Shown one piece after another: positions 16,372-23,940 of a DNA stretch of 64,000 bases. The notes under the pieces were generated by a model that saw only the letters and a list, made by a program, of their open reading frames with translations, was not told the DNA's origin and ran no database searches. The DNA is from Streptomyces sp. NBC_01381. Its GTDB lineage: Bacteria; Actinomycetota; Actinomycetes; Streptomycetales; Streptomycetaceae. Both the position numbers and the translations under genes were made by a program. Numbering within the stretch: position 1 is the stretch's first letter; the number at the start of each line of letters is the position of its first letter. The stretch spans positions 3,844,001-3,908,000 of the forward strand of contig NZ_JAPEPI010000001.1 of the NCBI RefSeq assembly GCF_026340305.1. Direction: 5' to 3'.

Positions 16372-17337
16372 CTATCCGCGGGCCCGTTGGGTGACGGCGA
16401 TGCACACGAGGACGGCGGCGGCCGTCAGCGGCGCGGCGACGGTGAGGTGTTCGCCGAGCAGGAACACCGACCAGACCAGGGTCAGCAGCGGCTGCGCGAG
16501 CTGGAGCTGGCTCGCCTTGGGTACGCCGATCATCGCCATGCCGCGGTACCAGACGACCAGGCCGAGGAACTGCGAGCCGATGGCCGCGTAGAGCAGCCCG
16601 GCGGTGCTGTGCCCGGTGAGCTCGAAGGACTCGTACTGGAGGGCGACGGCCGCCCCGGCCACGGCGAGCGGCAGGCACAGCACGAGCGCCCAGCCGACCA
16701 CCTGCCAGCCCGGCATCTCGCGGGCGAGCCGGCCGCCCTCGGTGTAGCCGGCCGCGCAGATCAGGAGCGAGCCGAAGAGGTAGAGGTCGGCGGTGCTCAG
16801 GGCGCCGCCGCTCTGCTGCACGGTGAACGCGATCACCGCGGCCGCGCCCGCGAGGGCCGCCGCCCAGAACATCCGCGAGGGGCGGGCCCCGGTCCGCAGC
16901 GCCGAGAACACGGCGGTCGTCAGCGGCAGCAGGCCCACGACCACGGCCGCGTGCGCGGTGGTGGAGGTCTGCAGGGCGAGCGTGGTGAGCAGCGGGAAGC
17001 CGACGACGACGCCGGCGACGACGACCGCGAGCCCGGCCCAGTGGCGCCGCGCGGGGAACGGGACCCGCAGGGCGAGCAGCGCGCCGCCCGCGATGACCGC
17101 GCTGAGGACGACCCGCAGGGCCACGAACGACCAGGGGCCGAAGCCTTCCAGGCCCCAGGCGGTGGAGGGGAAGGTGAGCGAGAAGGCGGTGACGCCGAGC
17201 GCGGCCATGACGGTGCCGGCGCGGCGGGAGCCGTGCGCTGCGGGCTCGGGGCTTGTGACGGTCCCGCTCGTGGTGCTGCTCGCGGCCTCGGCAACTGCTA
17301 TCCGGCTCGGGCGAGTAGCGCTATCCTGTGCTGTCAT
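16372..17337 (-). CDS. EamA/DMT-family transporter
   Basis: 321 residues with ten predicted hydrophobic helices in two EamA repeats (first from RAGTVMAALGVTAFSLTF, second from LYLFGSLLICAAGYTEGG), ending LTVAAPLTAAAVLVCIAV. Drug/metabolite-transporter exporters of this type move amino acids or small metabolites. A ~37-residue hydrophilic N-terminus is unusually long, so a downstream start is conceivable. As read, ATG 17337 overlaps the start codon of the divergent MocR gene within CATGCATG, which argues that the regulator controls this transporter. Confidence 0.85.
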   Translation of the reverse strand: MTAQDSATRPSRIAVAEAASSTTSGTVTSPEPAAHGSRRAGTVMAALGVTAFSLTFPSTAWGLEGFGPWSFVALRVVLSAVIAGGALLALRVPFPARRHWAGLAVVVAGVVVGFPLLTTLALQTSTTAHAAVVVGLLPLTTAVFSALRTGARPSRMFWAAALAGAAAVIAFTVQQSGGALSTADLYLFGSLLICAAGYTEGGRLAREMPGWQVVGWALVLCLPLAVAGAAVALQYESFELTGHSTAGLLYAAIGSQFLGLVVWYRGMAMIGVPKASQLQLAQPLLTLVWSVFLLGEHLTVAAPLTAAAVLVCIAVTQRARG

Positions 17338-17348
17338 GCATGAGAGTA
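17322..17348. promoter_or_regulatory. Face-to-face leaderless promoters for EamA and MocR genes
   Basis: On the plus strand TATCCT (17322-17327) ends 8 bases before ATG 17336. On the minus strand TACTCT (17348-17343) ends 5 bases before ATG 17337. Both start codons lie inside the palindrome CATGCATG (17335-17342). Both transcripts would be leaderless and their RNA polymerase sites would overlap. Confidence 0.5.
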
Positions 17349-18781
17349 ACAGTGTGGCTGAGTTGGCGAAACGGCTGAGGGATGAGCTTGACCGCTACTC
17401 TCCGGGTGGAAAGCTGCCGTCGAGCCGGGCTCTGGTCGACCGCTTCAGGGTGAGCCCGGTGACCGTGTCGCGGGCCCTTGCCCAGCTGGCCGCCGAGGGT
17501 CTCGTCGTCACCCGGCCCGGGGCCGGTGTGTTCCGCGCCGAGCCGCAGGCCGCCCCCGCGCCGGTGGGGGACACCTCGTGGCAGGAGGTGTCGCTGAGCG
17601 CGGACTCGGCCGCGGAGCTGGTGCCGCGCGCGGTGGACGCCTCCGGTGTCCTGGTCACCCTCACGGCGCCGCCGCCCGGGGTCATCGAGTTCAACGGCGG
17701 CTATCTGCACCCCTCGCTGCAGCCCGAGCGCGCGATGGCGGCGGCCCTCGCGCGGGCGGGGCGGCGGCCCGGCGCGTGGGGGCGGCCGCCGGTCGACGGG
17801 CTTCCCGAGCTGCGGGAGTGGTTCGCGCGGGGCATCGGCGGCGCGATCACGGCCGCCGAGGTGCTGGTCACCGCGGGCGGGCAGAGCGCGCTGACCACGG
17901 CGCTGCGGGCGCTCGCACCGCCGGGCGCCCCGGTCCTCGTCGAGTCGCCGACATACCCCGGCATGCTGGCGATCGCCCGCGCGGCGGGCCTGCGTCCGGT
18001 CCCCGTGCCGGTCGACACCGACGGCGTACGCCCCCAGCTGCTCGCGGCGGCGTTCAAGGCCACCGGGGCGCGGGTCTTCGTCTGCCAGCCGCTGTTCCAG
18101 AACCCCACGGGTACCGTGCTCTCCGCCGGGCGCCGGCCCGAGGTGCTGCGCATAGCCCGTGAGGCCGGGGCCTTCATCGTCGAGGACGACTTCGTGCGCC
18201 GCCTGGTCCACGACGACGCGGGGCCGCTGCCGCGACCGCTCCAGTCCGACGACCCCGACGGTGTCGTGGTGCATGTCTGCTCGCTGACCAAGGCGACGTC
18301 GCCGAGCTTCCGGGTGAGCGCGCTCGTCGCCCGCGGCCCGGTCCTCGAACGGCTGCGCGCGATCCAGGTCGTCGACCACTTCTTCGTACCGAGACCGCTC
18401 CAGGAGGCGGCGCTCGAACTGGTCGGCTCGCCGGCCTGGCCGCGTCACCTGCGCCAGGTGGCGGGCGAGTTGAAGGACCGCAGGGACGCGATGGCGGCGG
18501 CCCTGCGCATCGGCCTGCCCGAACTGGCCGTGCCGCACATCCCCGCCGGCGGCTACAGCCTCTGGCTGCGCCTTCCCGACGGCATGAACGAGGCGGCCCT
18601 GGTGGGCGCGGCCCTGCGCGCGGGCGTCGCCGTCGCACCCGGCCGCCCCTACTTCGCGGCCGAACCCCCGGCGGGACACCTGCGGTTGAGCTTCGCGGCG
18701 CTGGCGGGCGTGGGGGAGATCAAGGAGGGGGTGCGCAGGCTGCGTACGGCATGCGACGAGGTGTGGGGCACCACCGGGTGA
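17336..18781 (+). CDS. MocR/PdxR-type GntR regulator with aminotransferase domain
   Basis: 481 residues. An N-terminal GntR winged helix (LAKRLRDELDRYSPGGKLPSSRALVDRF, VSPVTVSRALAQLAAEG, GAGVFRAE; residues ~5-75) is fused to a class I aminotransferase fold. PLP-site residues are visible: LVTAGGQSALTTALRAL, SPTYPGML, FQNPTG and the Schiff-base lysine in CSLTKATSPSFRV. MocR regulators sense PLP or amino-compound adducts and usually control a divergent gene, here the EamA transporter. ATG 17336 gives a leaderless start; GTG 17354 is an alternative. Confidence 0.9.
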   Translation: MHESNSVAELAKRLRDELDRYSPGGKLPSSRALVDRFRVSPVTVSRALAQLAAEGLVVTRPGAGVFRAEPQAAPAPVGDTSWQEVSLSADSAAELVPRAVDASGVLVTLTAPPPGVIEFNGGYLHPSLQPERAMAAALARAGRRPGAWGRPPVDGLPELREWFARGIGGAITAAEVLVTAGGQSALTTALRALAPPGAPVLVESPTYPGMLAIARAAGLRPVPVPVDTDGVRPQLLAAAFKATGARVFVCQPLFQNPTGTVLSAGRRPEVLRIAREAGAFIVEDDFVRRLVHDDAGPLPRPLQSDDPDGVVVHVCSLTKATSPSFRVSALVARGPVLERLRAIQVVDHFFVPRPLQEAALELVGSPAWPRHLRQVAGELKDRRDAMAAALRIGLPELAVPHIPAGGYSLWLRLPDGMNEAALVGAALRAGVAVAPGRPYFAAEPPAGHLRLSFAALAGVGEIKEGVRRLRTACDEVWGTTG

Positions 18782-18843
18782 CGGCCCTTCCGGCAGGCGA
18801 AATCCGCTCGACGGCCAGCCGTGGCGGCTGCCAGCCTGCCCCC

Positions 18844-19284
18844 ATGACCGATACGCACCAGGCGCTTCCCGCCGGCTACGAGCTGTCCACCGATCCCGCC
18901 CGACTCGACGCCGAGCGCGTCCACCGGTGGCTCTCCACCGACGCGTACTGGGCCCTTGACCGGCCCCGCGAGACGCAGGACCGGGCGATCGCCGGATCGC
19001 TCAACTTCGGTGTGTACGAGGAGGTTTCCGGTGATCAGGTCGCCTATGCGCGGATAGTGACCGATCGCGTCACCTTCGCCTGGCTCTGTGATGTGTACGT
19101 CGACCGGTCGGTCCGGGGGAAGGGGCTGGGGAGCGCGCTCGTGGCGGGCGTCCGGGACCACTTGGCGCCGTACGGTCTGCGCCGGATCCTGCTGGGTACG
19201 GCCGACGCGCACGGGGTGTACGAGAAGGTCGGCTTCAAGGCCCTTGAGGCCCCGGGGAATTGGATGGCGCTGGGGCGGCAGTGA
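18844..19284 (+). CDS. GNAT family N-acetyltransferase
   Basis: 146 residues. The acetyl-CoA loop R/Q-x-x-G-x-G/A is seen as VRGKGLGSALVAGV (about residues 91-105), preceded by strand LCDVYVDRS and followed by RRILLGTADAHGVYEKVGF. Single-domain GNAT fold; substrate unknown. Start ATG 18844 (MTDTHQALP) is 63 bases after the MocR gene on the same strand and may be co-transcribed with it. Confidence 0.85.
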   Translation: MTDTHQALPAGYELSTDPARLDAERVHRWLSTDAYWALDRPRETQDRAIAGSLNFGVYEEVSGDQVAYARIVTDRVTFAWLCDVYVDRSVRGKGLGSALVAGVRDHLAPYGLRRILLGTADAHGVYEKVGFKALEAPGNWMALGRQ

Positions 19285-19330
19285 GCGGGCTCGGGGGCGC
19301 CCGGGTCATTCGCGTACGCACAGTAAAACC

Positions 19331-19359
19331 TTGACCTGGGCTGCCGGGCACTCCACGAT
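19331..19359 (+). promoter_or_regulatory. Candidate leaderless promoter for the histidine-phosphatase-like gene
   Basis: TTGACC (19331-19336) and CACGAT (19354-19359) are 17 bases apart; the -10 ends 6 bases before ATG 19366. Confidence 0.45.
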
Positions 19360-19365
19360 CACCGC

Positions 19366-19959
19366 ATGCACGTACGCGTCACGCTCATCGCCGCCGCACG
19401 CAGCGCCTCGCTGCTCGCGGAGCGCTTCGACGACGACCGGCCGCTCGACCAGGCGGGCTGGCACGAGGTGCAGCTCGCCGCCCCCGCGCTGCTTCCGCTC
19501 GCCGCGGCCGAGCTGCGCTACTGCTCGCCCACGTCGCGCAGCCGCGGCACCGGCGACGCCCTGGGCTTCGCGCCGCTGGCCCAGCCCGCCCTGCGGGACT
19601 GCGACATGGGGCGGTGGCGCGGTCTGACCCTCGCGGATGTGACGGCGCGCGAGCCGGCCGCGGTCGACGCCTGGCTGCGGGATCCGCGCTCCGCGCCGCA
19701 CGGCGGCGAGTCGCTCCTGGCCTTCATCTCACGGGTCGGCGGCTGGCTCGACACCCGCCCGGTCGGCGACGGCTCCCGGATCATCGCCGTGGCGGAGCCC
19801 GCGGTGGTCAGGGCGGCCCTCGTCTACGCCCTGAAGGCGCCCCCGTCGACGTACTGGAACATCGACGTCCGCCCCCTGTCGACGGTCACCCTGACCGGGC
19901 ACGGCGGCCGCTGGAACCTGCGGATCGCGGGCCAGGGGGAGAGCGCCGCCGCGGTGTAG
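19366..19959 (+). CDS. Histidine-phosphatase-fold protein lacking the catalytic histidines
   Basis: 197 residues with the layout of a phosphoglycerate-mutase-like protein: LIAAARSASLLAERF near the N-terminus, CSPTSRSRGTGDALG, CDMGRWRGLTLADV, HGGESLLAFISRVGGWLD and the late strand RIIAVAEPAVVRAALVYAL. In active members the first block reads RHG and the late strand ends in a SHG/H motif. Here they read AARSAS and VAEPAV, so both catalytic His are gone. Probably a non-catalytic binding protein or one with altered chemistry. Stand-alone gene with its own promoter. Confidence 0.7.
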   Translation: MHVRVTLIAAARSASLLAERFDDDRPLDQAGWHEVQLAAPALLPLAAAELRYCSPTSRSRGTGDALGFAPLAQPALRDCDMGRWRGLTLADVTAREPAAVDAWLRDPRSAPHGGESLLAFISRVGGWLDTRPVGDGSRIIAVAEPAVVRAALVYALKAPPSTYWNIDVRPLSTVTLTGHGGRWNLRIAGQGESAAAV

Positions 19960-19964
19960 CCCGG

Positions 19965-20426
19965 TCAGTCCCGCCGCCGGGTGTACTCGGTGGTGAGGAT
20001 CAGGTCCTTGGCCGGGCCCGCGACCCGCCAGCGCGTCCACCAGTGGTCCTCGTCGTACACCTCGAACTCGCCCCGGTAGAGGTCGAGCGCGCACGGATGG
20101 TCGGTGCGGTGCCGGCCGGTGCGCAGGTCCAGGCCGTGGAAGGGGCGCCCGTCGGCGAAGCGGACGTCCGCGGTGCCGGGCTCTTCGCCGGGCAGGAAAC
20201 GCAGGGTGCGCTCGGCGGGGCGTGCGGTGCCCTGCCAGGTGAAGGTGCCCGACTCGTGGTGCACCAGGCCACCGTCGGCCCAGGTGAAGGCCGTCGTCCC
20301 TGAGAAGTGCCCCGCCGCGTCCCCCGCCAGGTCCCGCGCCGTCCGCTCCACCTGCCAGGACCCGGCCAGGTACGCCAGCACGTCGCGCACGCCGTACGGC
20401 TCGGCTGCTTCATCCGGAAAGGGCAT
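19965..20426 (-). CDS. DUF6314-like (lipocalin/FABP-like) protein
   Basis: 153 residues. It begins with a helical segment (VRDVLAYLAGSWQVERTARD) and continues as a series of short beta strands rich in Trp, Phe, His and Arg (GTTAFTWADGGLVHHESGTFTW, RTLRFLPG, HPCALDLYRGEFEVYDEDHWWTRWRV), typical of a closed beta barrel. I associate this pattern with DUF6314, a small actinobacterial family of unknown function, with moderate certainty. Start ATG 20426; ribosome-binding site weak. Convergent with the histidine-phosphatase-like gene, their stops 5 bases apart. Confidence 0.6.
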   Translation of the reverse strand: MPFPDEAAEPYGVRDVLAYLAGSWQVERTARDLAGDAAGHFSGTTAFTWADGGLVHHESGTFTWQGTARPAERTLRFLPGEEPGTADVRFADGRPFHGLDLRTGRHRTDHPCALDLYRGEFEVYDEDHWWTRWRVAGPAKDLILTTEYTRRRD

Positions 20427-20461
20427 GCCCCGCAGGCTACGCGGGGCCACACCGGGGATGT

Positions 20462-21448
20462 CTACTTGTCGACGAACGTGAAGCTGCCCTCGTCGTACCG
20501 CGTCCCGGCGACCGCGCCCGCAGGCGCCGCCGCGTCGATCGCGGTGAGCTCGTCGGGGGAGAGTTCGAGGGTGGCGGCGGCCAGGTTCTCCGTGAGGTAC
20601 TTCTCCCGGCGGGTGCCCGGGATCGGCACCACGTCGTCCCCGCGGTGCTGCACCCAGGCCAGGGCGAGCTGCCCGGCGGTGACGCCCTTCTTGGCGGCGA
20701 GTTCCTCCAGGGCCTCGACCACGGCCAGGTTCCGCTCCAGGTTCCCGTCGGCGAACCGCGGCTGGCCGCGCCGCATGTCGCCTTCCTGCAGGGCGTCGGT
20801 CGAGGTGTAGCGCCCGGTCAGGAAGCCGCGGCCGAGCGGCGAGAAGGGCACGAGCCCGATGCCGAGCTCCCGGCAGACGGGGGCGATCTCCTCCTCCAAG
20901 TCCCGGGTCCACAGCGACCACTCGCTCTGCAGCGCGGCGATCGGATGCACGGCGTGCGCCTTCCGGATGGTCCGCGCGCTCGCTTCGGAGAGCCCGAGGT
21001 GGCGCACCTTCCCGGCCTCGACGAGCTCGGCCATCGCGCCGACGGTCTCCTCGATCGGCACGCTCCGGTCCACGCGGTGCAGGTAGTACAGGTCGATGTG
21101 GTCGACGCCGAGGCGCCGCAGCGACGCGTCACACGCTTCTCGTACGTACGCCGCGTCGCCCCGGATCTGAATCGGCTCGCCGAGCTTGTTGGCGAAGCCG
21201 AACTTCGTGGCGAGGACGGCGTCGTCACGCCGCCCGGCCAGGGCACGGCCGATCAGCTCCTCGTTGTGGCCGTTGCCGTAGAAGTCGGACGTGTCGAGGA
21301 GGGTGACGCCGAGGTCGAGCGCACGGTGGATGGTCGCGATGGACTGGGTGTCGTCCGAAGCGCCGTAAGCGTGACTCATCCCCATGCAGCCGAGTCCCTG
21401 CGCCGAGACGGTGAGTGCGCCGAGACGGCGCGTGGGAAGGGTGGTCAT
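20462..21448 (-). CDS. Aldo/keto reductase
   Basis: 328 residues, NADPH-dependent oxidoreductase with an AKR TIM barrel. Catalytic residues are visible: Asp/Tyr in LLDTSDFYGNGHNEELIG, Lys in VLATKFG and His in DLYYLHRVD; cofactor-binding residues lie in WVQHRGDDVVPIPGTRR near the C-terminus. It resembles the AKR13 subgroup of general aldehyde reductases. Start ATG 21448 has GGAGGT 7 bases upstream. A second, unrelated AKR subgroup member is at 33205-34179. Physiological substrate unknown. Confidence 0.92.
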   Translation of the reverse strand: MTTLPTRRLGALTVSAQGLGCMGMSHAYGASDDTQSIATIHRALDLGVTLLDTSDFYGNGHNEELIGRALAGRRDDAVLATKFGFANKLGEPIQIRGDAAYVREACDASLRRLGVDHIDLYYLHRVDRSVPIEETVGAMAELVEAGKVRHLGLSEASARTIRKAHAVHPIAALQSEWSLWTRDLEEEIAPVCRELGIGLVPFSPLGRGFLTGRYTSTDALQEGDMRRGQPRFADGNLERNLAVVEALEELAAKKGVTAGQLALAWVQHRGDDVVPIPGTRREKYLTENLAAATLELSPDELTAIDAAAPAGAVAGTRYDEGSFTFVDK

Positions 21449-21541
21449 GCCGGTACCTCCAGGTGGAGCAAGGTGGACGTCTCCGACCCTAGGAGCTGGA
21501 GCCGACTCCAAGTCAAGCCGATTAAGCGGTGGTTGCGGCGC

Positions 21542-22015
21542 TCAGGCCTGGTCGGCCGCCTTGTGCAGCTCCGCCACGACGATCTTCTTCATGCCGAGCA
21601 TGGCCTTCATGGCGCGCTGCGCCCGCCCCGCGTCCGGGTCGGCGAGGAGCTTGACCAGGTCCTCGGGAACGACCTGCCAGGACAGTCCGAACTTGTCCTT
21701 GAGCCAGCCGCACGGGCCTTCCTCGCCGCCCTCGGAGAGCTTCGTCCAGTAGTGGTCGACCTCTTCCTGGTCGGCACAGTCGATGCTGAGGGAGACCGCC
21801 TCGTTGAAGGTGAACTCGGGGCCGCCGTTGAGCGCCAGGTACGGCTGCCCGTCGAGCACGAATTCGACGGTCAGCACGGTCCCGGCCGGTCGCGGGCCGG
21901 CCTCGCCGTAGTGGGAGACATTCGTGATCTTCGAGTTCGGGAAGACCGACACGTAGAACTTGGCGGCTTCCTCGCCCTGTGTGTCGAACCAGAGGTTGGG
22001 CGTGATGCGGGGCAT
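21542..22015 (-). CDS. PhnB-like VOC family protein
   Basis: 157 residues. The vicinal-oxygen-chelate fold of the PhnB/3-demethylubiquinone-methyltransferase-like group is visible: ITPNLWFDTQGEEAAKFYVSVF, EFVLDGQPYLALNGGPEFTFNEAVSLSIDC, DHYWTKLSEGGEEGPCGWLKDKFGLSWQVVP. Members are dimeric, often uncharacterised, despite the methyltransferase label. The motif CGWLKDKFGLSWQ is diagnostic. Upstream lies an 18-base tandem duplication (22035-22070). Confidence 0.88.
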   Translation of the reverse strand: MPRITPNLWFDTQGEEAAKFYVSVFPNSKITNVSHYGEAGPRPAGTVLTVEFVLDGQPYLALNGGPEFTFNEAVSLSIDCADQEEVDHYWTKLSEGGEEGPCGWLKDKFGLSWQVVPEDLVKLLADPDAGRAQRAMKAMLGMKKIVVAELHKAADQA

Positions 22016-22034
22016 GGCTCTCTCCTGTCGCTCG

Positions 22035-22070
22035 GGTCTGTCTGCCTCTACTGGTCTGTCTGCCTCTACT
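22035..22070. repeat. 18-bp perfect tandem duplication
   Basis: GGTCTGTCTGCCTCTACT occurs twice head to tail (22035-22052, 22053-22070), 20 bases upstream of the minus-strand VOC gene start. It may duplicate a promoter or protein-binding site, or be replication slippage. Confidence 0.75.
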
Positions 22071-22136
22071 GACCGTGCCCCCTGCGGAAACTCATCGCTG
22101 TGACGGGGGCCGGATGGGTGGCCCGGCGAGGTGAAT

Positions 22137-22169
22137 TTGTCTGCGGAATATGCCGATTCCGCGTATAAT
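22137..22169 (+). promoter_or_regulatory. Consensus -10 box with adjacent palindromic operator
   Basis: TATAAT (22164-22169) is a perfect consensus -10, exceptional in this G+C-rich sequence. Abutting it upstream is the inverted repeat GCGGAAT-ATGCCG-ATTCCGC (22143-22162) with perfect 7-base arms. The only -35-like hexamer, TTGTCT (22137-22142), is 21 bases away, so initiation may need an activator bound at the palindrome. Likely drives the secreted protein gene at 22357 with a leader of about 180 bases. Confidence 0.5.
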
Positions 22170-22356
22170 TGCGGCTACTTCGAGCTATGAGCCGGTTGTC
22201 GTGTACGTCGAGTCTGTGTGCGTCACATGTCATGGCCCGGGCGCTCGCCAAGTGAACAGTGCGCCGGGCCGTGGGCCCGCTCGATCCCAAGGGTGTCTGC
22301 CGCTCCACGCGCGGCCGGCGCCCCTTTCTCATGCGTGCGCCAAGAGGTGAATCTCC

Positions 22357-22773
22357 ATGAGACGCATACTGCTCCTCGTCTCGGCCGTGCTGCTGGGTCT
22401 GGGAGCCGTCTTTGCTCCCAGTGCCTGGGCCGGCAGCCCCCACTTCGTGTCGGTCGACGCCCAGCGCGACGGCAACAGCCTGACCGTCTCCGGCAAGGAA
22501 GCGGGGCTCGGCAACGAGAGCCAGGTGACCATCGAAGTCAGCGCCACCGCCAACTGCATCAACCCCGGCGGCCATGGCCCCAAGGCTGCCAACAAGCAGT
22601 CCGTGAGCAACGAGGGCACCTTCCCGGTCCAGAACGGCAAGGCCGTGTTCACCCTGACGGTCACAGCCTCGTTCCAGCCCGAATGCAGTCCTCCCATGAC
22701 GGTGACCTTCACCAACGTCGTGGTTGCTGACACCGCACACGGTGTCGTCGCCAAGGTGCCCGGCACCTTCTAG
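22357..22773 (+). CDS. Small secreted protein of unknown function
   Basis: 138 residues. Clear Sec signal peptide (MRRILLLVSAVLLGLGAVFA, cleavage after SAWA). The mature ~112 residues are beta-rich, polar (LTVSGKEAGLGNESQVTIEVSATANC, FTLTVTASFQPECSPPMTVTFTNVVV) and contain two Cys that could form a disulfide, in an immunoglobulin-like sandwich by appearance. No family recognised with certainty. ATG 22357 has AGAGGTGA upstream. The long leader between the TATAAT box and the start contains a G+C-rich hairpin around 22235-22270. A terminator follows. Confidence 0.8.
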   Translation: MRRILLLVSAVLLGLGAVFAPSAWAGSPHFVSVDAQRDGNSLTVSGKEAGLGNESQVTIEVSATANCINPGGHGPKAANKQSVSNEGTFPVQNGKAVFTLTVTASFQPECSPPMTVTFTNVVVADTAHGVVAKVPGTF

Positions 22774-22798
22774 TCGCTCTCGCGGCACCCCTCCATCG

Positions 22799-22831
22799 GC
22801 GGCCCGCGCTGCGACCGCGCTCGCGGGCCGC
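22799..22831 (+). terminator. Terminator after the secreted-protein gene
   Basis: GCGGCCCGCG (22799-22808) and CGCGGGCCGC (22822-22831) form a perfect 10-base-pair stem with a 13-base loop, isolating the arginine operon from upstream transcription. Confidence 0.7.
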
Positions 22832-22845
22832 GGTCTATGCGGTGC

Positions 22846-22880
22846 GTTGCATAAACGTGCATCGAGACGTATAGTCATGC
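22846..22880 (+). promoter_or_regulatory. argC promoter with ARG box (ArgR operator)
   Basis: TTGCAT (22847-22852) and TATAGT (22870-22875) are 17 bases apart, an excellent promoter. The half-sites TTGCAT and TGCATC (GTTGCATAAACGTGCATC, 22846-22863), with a further ATGC at 22877-22880, match the TGCAT-type half-sites of Streptomyces ARG boxes. ArgR with arginine would cover the -35 and spacer. Confidence 0.8.
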
Positions 22881-22899
22881 CATCCAAGAGGAGGGTTCC

Positions 22900-23940
22900 A
22901 TGGCGGTACGCGCAGCAGTGGCAGGGGCGAGTGGGTACGCGGGCGGAGAGCTTTTGCGTCTGCTGCTCGTCCACCCCGAGGTGGAGATCGGCGCTCTGAC
23001 CGCCAACTCGAACGCGGGCCAGCGCCTGGGTACGCTCCAGCCGCATCTGTTCCCGCTCGCCGACCGCGTCCTGGAGCCGACCACCACCGAGGTCCTCGCG
23101 GGCCAGGGCCGTCGGCATGATGTGGTCTTCCTGGCACTGCCCCACGGGCAGTCCGCGGCCGTCGCCGAGCAGCTCGGCCCTGACGTCCTCGTCGTCGACA
23201 TGGGCGCCGACTTCCGGCTGAAGGACGCGGGGGACTGGGAGAAGTTCTACGGCAGCGAGCACGCCGGTACGTGGCCCTATGGGCTGCCCGAACTGCCGGG
23301 CGCCCGCGCGGCGTTGGAGGGGGCCAAGCGCATCGCGGTGCCCGGTTGCTATCCGACGGCCGTCTCGCTCGCGCTCTTCCCTGCGTACGCGGCGGACCTC
23401 GTCGAGGCCGAAGCGGTGATCGTCGCGGCGTCCGGCACCTCCGGCGCGGGCAAGGCGGCCAAGCCGCACCTCCTTGGCTCGGAGGTCATGGGGAACATGT
23501 CGCCGTACGGAGTCGGGGGCGTGCACCGGCACACACCCGAGATGATCCAGAACCTCTCCGCCGCCGCGGGCACCCCCGTCTCGGTCTCCTTCACGCCGAC
23601 CCTCGCCCCGATGCCGCGCGGCATCCTCGCCACCTGCAGCGCGAAGGCGAAGGACGGCGTCACCGCCGCATCCGTCCGGGCCGCGTACGAGAAGGCCTTC
23701 GCCGACGAGCCGTTCGTCCACCTGCTCCCCGAGGGGCAGTGGCCCGCGACCGCCGCCGTGTACGGCTCGAACGCCGTGCAGATCCAGGTCGCGTACGACG
23801 AGGCGGCGGGCCGCGTCATCGTGATCGGCGCCATCGACAACCTCACCAAGGGCACCGCGGGCGGCGCCCTGCAGAGCATGAACATCGCCCTCGGCCTCGA
23901 CGAGGCCACCGGGCTCACTACGATCGGAGTCGCGCCGTGA
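22900..23940 (+). CDS. argC: N-acetyl-gamma-glutamyl-phosphate reductase
   Basis: 346 residues. NADPH-dependent reduction of N-acetylglutamyl-phosphate to the semialdehyde, third step of arginine synthesis. N-terminal Rossmann motif AGASGYAGGELLRLL, the catalytic Cys in VPGCYPTAVSLAL (the PGCYPT signature) and the dimerisation block GVGGVHRHTPEM are visible. ATG 22900 follows AGAGGAGGG. First gene of argCJBDR; its TGA overlaps the argJ GTG (GTGA). Repressed by ArgR at the box just upstream. Confidence 0.97.
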   Translation: MAVRAAVAGASGYAGGELLRLLLVHPEVEIGALTANSNAGQRLGTLQPHLFPLADRVLEPTTTEVLAGQGRRHDVVFLALPHGQSAAVAEQLGPDVLVVDMGADFRLKDAGDWEKFYGSEHAGTWPYGLPELPGARAALEGAKRIAVPGCYPTAVSLALFPAYAADLVEAEAVIVAASGTSGAGKAAKPHLLGSEVMGNMSPYGVGGVHRHTPEMIQNLSAAAGTPVSVSFTPTLAPMPRGILATCSAKAKDGVTAASVRAAYEKAFADEPFVHLLPEGQWPATAAVYGSNAVQIQVAYDEAAGRVIVIGAIDNLTKGTAGGALQSMNIALGLDEATGLTTIGVAP

